The translations under genes were made by a program, and so were the position numbers. Below the pieces are notes generated by a model. That model did no database searches and was not told the DNA's origin. It worked only from the letters and a program-made list of their open reading frames with translations. A DNA stretch of 6,774 bases from an uncultured Clostridia bacterium (GTDB lineage Bacteria; Bacillota; Clostridia; Oscillospirales; Ruminococcaceae), in contig CALDJI010000232.1 in assembly GCA_937901805.1 (NCBI GenBank), positions 1 to 6,774 on the forward strand. Reading direction: 5' to 3'. Of this stretch, positions 5,379-6,774 are shown one piece after another. Numbering within the stretch: position 1 is the stretch's first letter; every line of letters starts with the position of its first letter.

Positions 5379-5963
5379 ATGAACTCCATGTTCTTGAATG
5401 GCAACAATCCCATGCAGGCCGCAATGTCCCCCAGCTGTATGGCGGCCCAGGCAAACCTGATGAATAACCCTAATCCCCCTTCCACGGTCCAACAGGCAAT
5501 TGACGCCAACGGGCAGCAGGGGACATCCGGCCCGCAGCAAATGAGCACGCAGCAGCCTGTCCCCATCCAAAGCCTAATCCCTCCGCAGAGCGGGCAATCA
5601 TCGCAGAATATTCCTGATTTTGCAGTACCGGATACTGGAAACGGCAGTCCTATAGTCAACCCCAGCATGCTTGCCCCCGCAGGTACTCTTCCGGGAGCAA
5701 ACCAGTTGTTTCCCAACATTGTCCCTGAAGAAATCCCAGTTTCCCTCAGTCCCACCAGCCTGCAGTATTTAAACGGGTTTCTCCGTTCACAGATTGGGCG
5801 CAGGGTAACCGTAGAATTTCTGGTCGGCAGTAGTACCTTGTCTGAACGCAGCGGGATTTTGCTCGGTGTTGGCGTGAACTATATCCTTCTCAATGAAATC
5901 GAAGGGGATGACGTCATCGCCTGTGATTTCTATAACATCAAGTTTATCCACTTCTATTTCTGA
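5379..5963 (+). CDS. gerQ: GerQ-like spore coat protein
   Basis: A 194-residue protein in two parts. Residues 1-125 are low complexity, rich in Gln, Asn, Pro, Ser and Met, and have no Lys or Arg at all. Residues 126-194 form a compact domain, LQYLNGFLRSQIGRRVTVEF...SGILLGVGVNYILL...CDFYNIKFIHFYF, which resembles the conserved C-terminal domain of GerQ (YwdL). GerQ is a coat protein that anchors CwlJ, and its placement right after cwlJ supports the call. B. subtilis GerQ has N-terminal lysines cross-linked by transglutaminase; here the only lysine is Lys188, so that cross-linking cannot happen in the same way. ATG 5379 has AAAGGA 9 nt upstream. The stop TGA is immediately followed by TAA. The identification rests on the C-terminal domain and on context, not on the N-terminal half. 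Confidence 0.82.
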   Translation: MNSMFLNGNNPMQAAMSPSCMAAQANLMNNPNPPSTVQQAIDANGQQGTSGPQQMSTQQPVPIQSLIPPQSGQSSQNIPDFAVPDTGNGSPIVNPSMLAPAGTLPGANQLFPNIVPEEIPVSLSPTSLQYLNGFLRSQIGRRVTVEFLVGSSTLSERSGILLGVGVNYILLNEIEGDDVIACDFYNIKFIHFYF

Positions 5964-5974
5964 TAACCTCCTCA

Positions 5975-6015
5975 AGCAATCAGGACAGGGGCCTATTGCT
6001 CCTGTCCTGATTGCT
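5975..6015. terminator. Strong 15-bp hairpin between convergent genes
   Basis: AGCAATCAGGACAGG (5975-5989) and its exact complement (6001-6015) form a 15-bp perfect stem around an 11-nt loop, 11 nt past the gerQ stop and 14 nt past the stop of the convergent solute-binding gene. Position suggests a shared terminator or 3' end stabiliser. Neither side has a clear T run (CTCTATATAC on the plus side), so it is not a standard intrinsic terminator. Confidence 0.65.
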
Positions 6016-6029
6016 CTCTATATACAAAA

Positions 6030-6774
6030 TCATTCTTTTAAATACAGACTGGTACGATTTTCCAGTTCCCGAACCCGCTGTTCCAGCGGCCTTCCTTCAT
6101 CTTCCATAATTGGTTGAAACACCTGGGTATAGTAATACTCATCAAAGATTTTGCAGGACGAAATCTGTTCTACTTGATCGTAATACCATACCAGCCAGGG
6201 AACGATATCCTCCATTTTTCCCCCTTGTCTTTCATAATATTTCCGTGTACCCTGTTCAGCTTTTTCCCTTGCGGTGTTCGATATATGGAAATTCATAAAA
6301 TACTCAGGATAGGATCCATTAGAATCTGGAGAGAGCATGGATTCAATAAATTGGAATGCTCTGTCCTGTCTTTCCCGCTTTACTGTAGAAGATATGGAAA
6401 CCATATCAACCGGAAAAGCAAAGTTACCCGTTTCTCCTGGCATCCGCAGCATAACCCCGGTTGGGGTAAGATCTTCCTCTTCCCATATTTTCAGACTACT
6501 CTGCAACCGGAAAAGGGAATCGCCTGTTTTTTGTGTATCCTCTGAAGAAGGATGGTTTTGTAAAAATTCCCGTTTTTCTTCTGCTGTCATTCGGACATCT
6601 TCTCTTGATAATAGCTCCTGATAGTCCTCATAAAACGAAGCAAAGGTGTCCGGAAAATCCACAGAAGCAGTATTATAATCAAAATAGCTTTCCACACACT
6701 GGCCCATAAAAAGCAGATCCAAAAGATGATATGACTGGGAATGGATACGTAAAAGATCCGCGTCTTCGCTTTGC
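6030..6774 (-). CDS. ABC transporter solute-binding protein (family 1, sugar type), N-terminus outside window
   Basis: The last 247 residues of an extracellular binding protein that would deliver a solute, most often a sugar or oligosaccharide, to an ABC importer. The frame is open to the right edge (first whole codon at 6773), so there is no start, signal peptide or lipobox in view; the TTG at 6722 is an internal leucine codon. The call rests on the C-terminal lobe pattern: GNFAFPVDMVSISSTV followed by RAFQFIESMLSPD (the AxxFIxFLLS-like block), then FMNFHISNTAREKAEQ, and the ending VFQPIMEDEGRPLEQRVRELENRTSLYLKE-type helix typical of the family, where a helical EE...N+...LYL.E segment closes the protein. 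The product is acidic and aromatic-rich and its DNA is visibly more AT-rich than the thiamine operon. Substrate cannot be told from this part. Confidence 0.8.
   Translation of the reverse strand, partial: QSEDADLLRIHSQSYHLLDLLFMGQCVESYFDYNTASVDFPDTFASFYEDYQELLSREDVRMTAEEKREFLQNHPSSEDTQKTGDSLFRLQSSLKIWEEEDLTPTGVMLRMPGETGNFAFPVDMVSISSTVKRERQDRAFQFIESMLSPDSNGSYPEYFMNFHISNTAREKAEQGTRKYYERQGGKMEDIVPWLVWYYDQVEQISSCKIFDEYYYTQVFQPIMEDEGRPLEQRVRELENRTSLYLKE

Noticed and set aside
5012..5755. A 247-codon minus-strand frame opposite cwlJ and gerQ
   Set aside because: Both plus-strand genes match known families and have ribosome sites, while the opposing product is low in charge, rich in Gly/Cys and has no ribosome site that I can see.

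Overview
The window reads as chromosomal DNA from an endospore-forming, probably anaerobic member of the Firmicutes (Clostridia, perhaps Oscillospiraceae/Ruminococcaceae). The reasons are the short clostridial-type ThiC, a CwlJ/GerQ-like germination pair, AGGAGG-type ribosome binding sites, textbook sigma-A promoters and moderately high GC in the thiamine region. I see no mobile element, CRISPR array, tRNA or rRNA.

Layout. (1) 1-2868, minus strand: a thiamine operon read thiC-thiM-thiE. A TTGACA-17-TATACT promoter drives it, followed by a TPP riboswitch and an intrinsic terminator in the leader. ThiC makes the pyrimidine half (HMP-P), ThiM phosphorylates salvaged hydroxyethylthiazole, and ThiE joins the two; thiE runs off the left edge. 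(2) 2931-3484, minus: a small membrane protein of the TspO/MBR type with its own likely promoter. (3) 3511-4374, minus: a UPF0251/DUF134 helix-turn-helix domain fused to a NifX-like metal-cofactor domain, with a Cys/His-rich tail. It has a consensus promoter overlapped by a perfect 34-bp palindrome at one end and an intrinsic terminator at the other. (4) 4371-4772, minus: a small helical protein with weak ferritin/rubrerythrin resemblance. (5) 4883-5963, plus: the spore cortex-lytic enzyme CwlJ followed by a GerQ-like protein. (6) 6030-6774, minus: the C-terminal part of an ABC-transporter sugar-type solute-binding protein, convergent with gerQ across a 15-bp hairpin.

The parts most worth a second look are in segment 3: the perfect palindrome sitting on the -10 and start site, and a full Shine-Dalgarno plus ATG inside the fusion gene that could give a separate NifX-only protein. 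Also of note are the riboswitch leader with a candidate antiterminator, the CX2CX3C cluster motif of ThiC, and a GerQ-like protein with no lysine or arginine in its first 135 residues.

No stretch longer than 300 bases lacks a gene. The longest, about 2663-2930, is filled mainly by the thiamine promoter, riboswitch and terminator.
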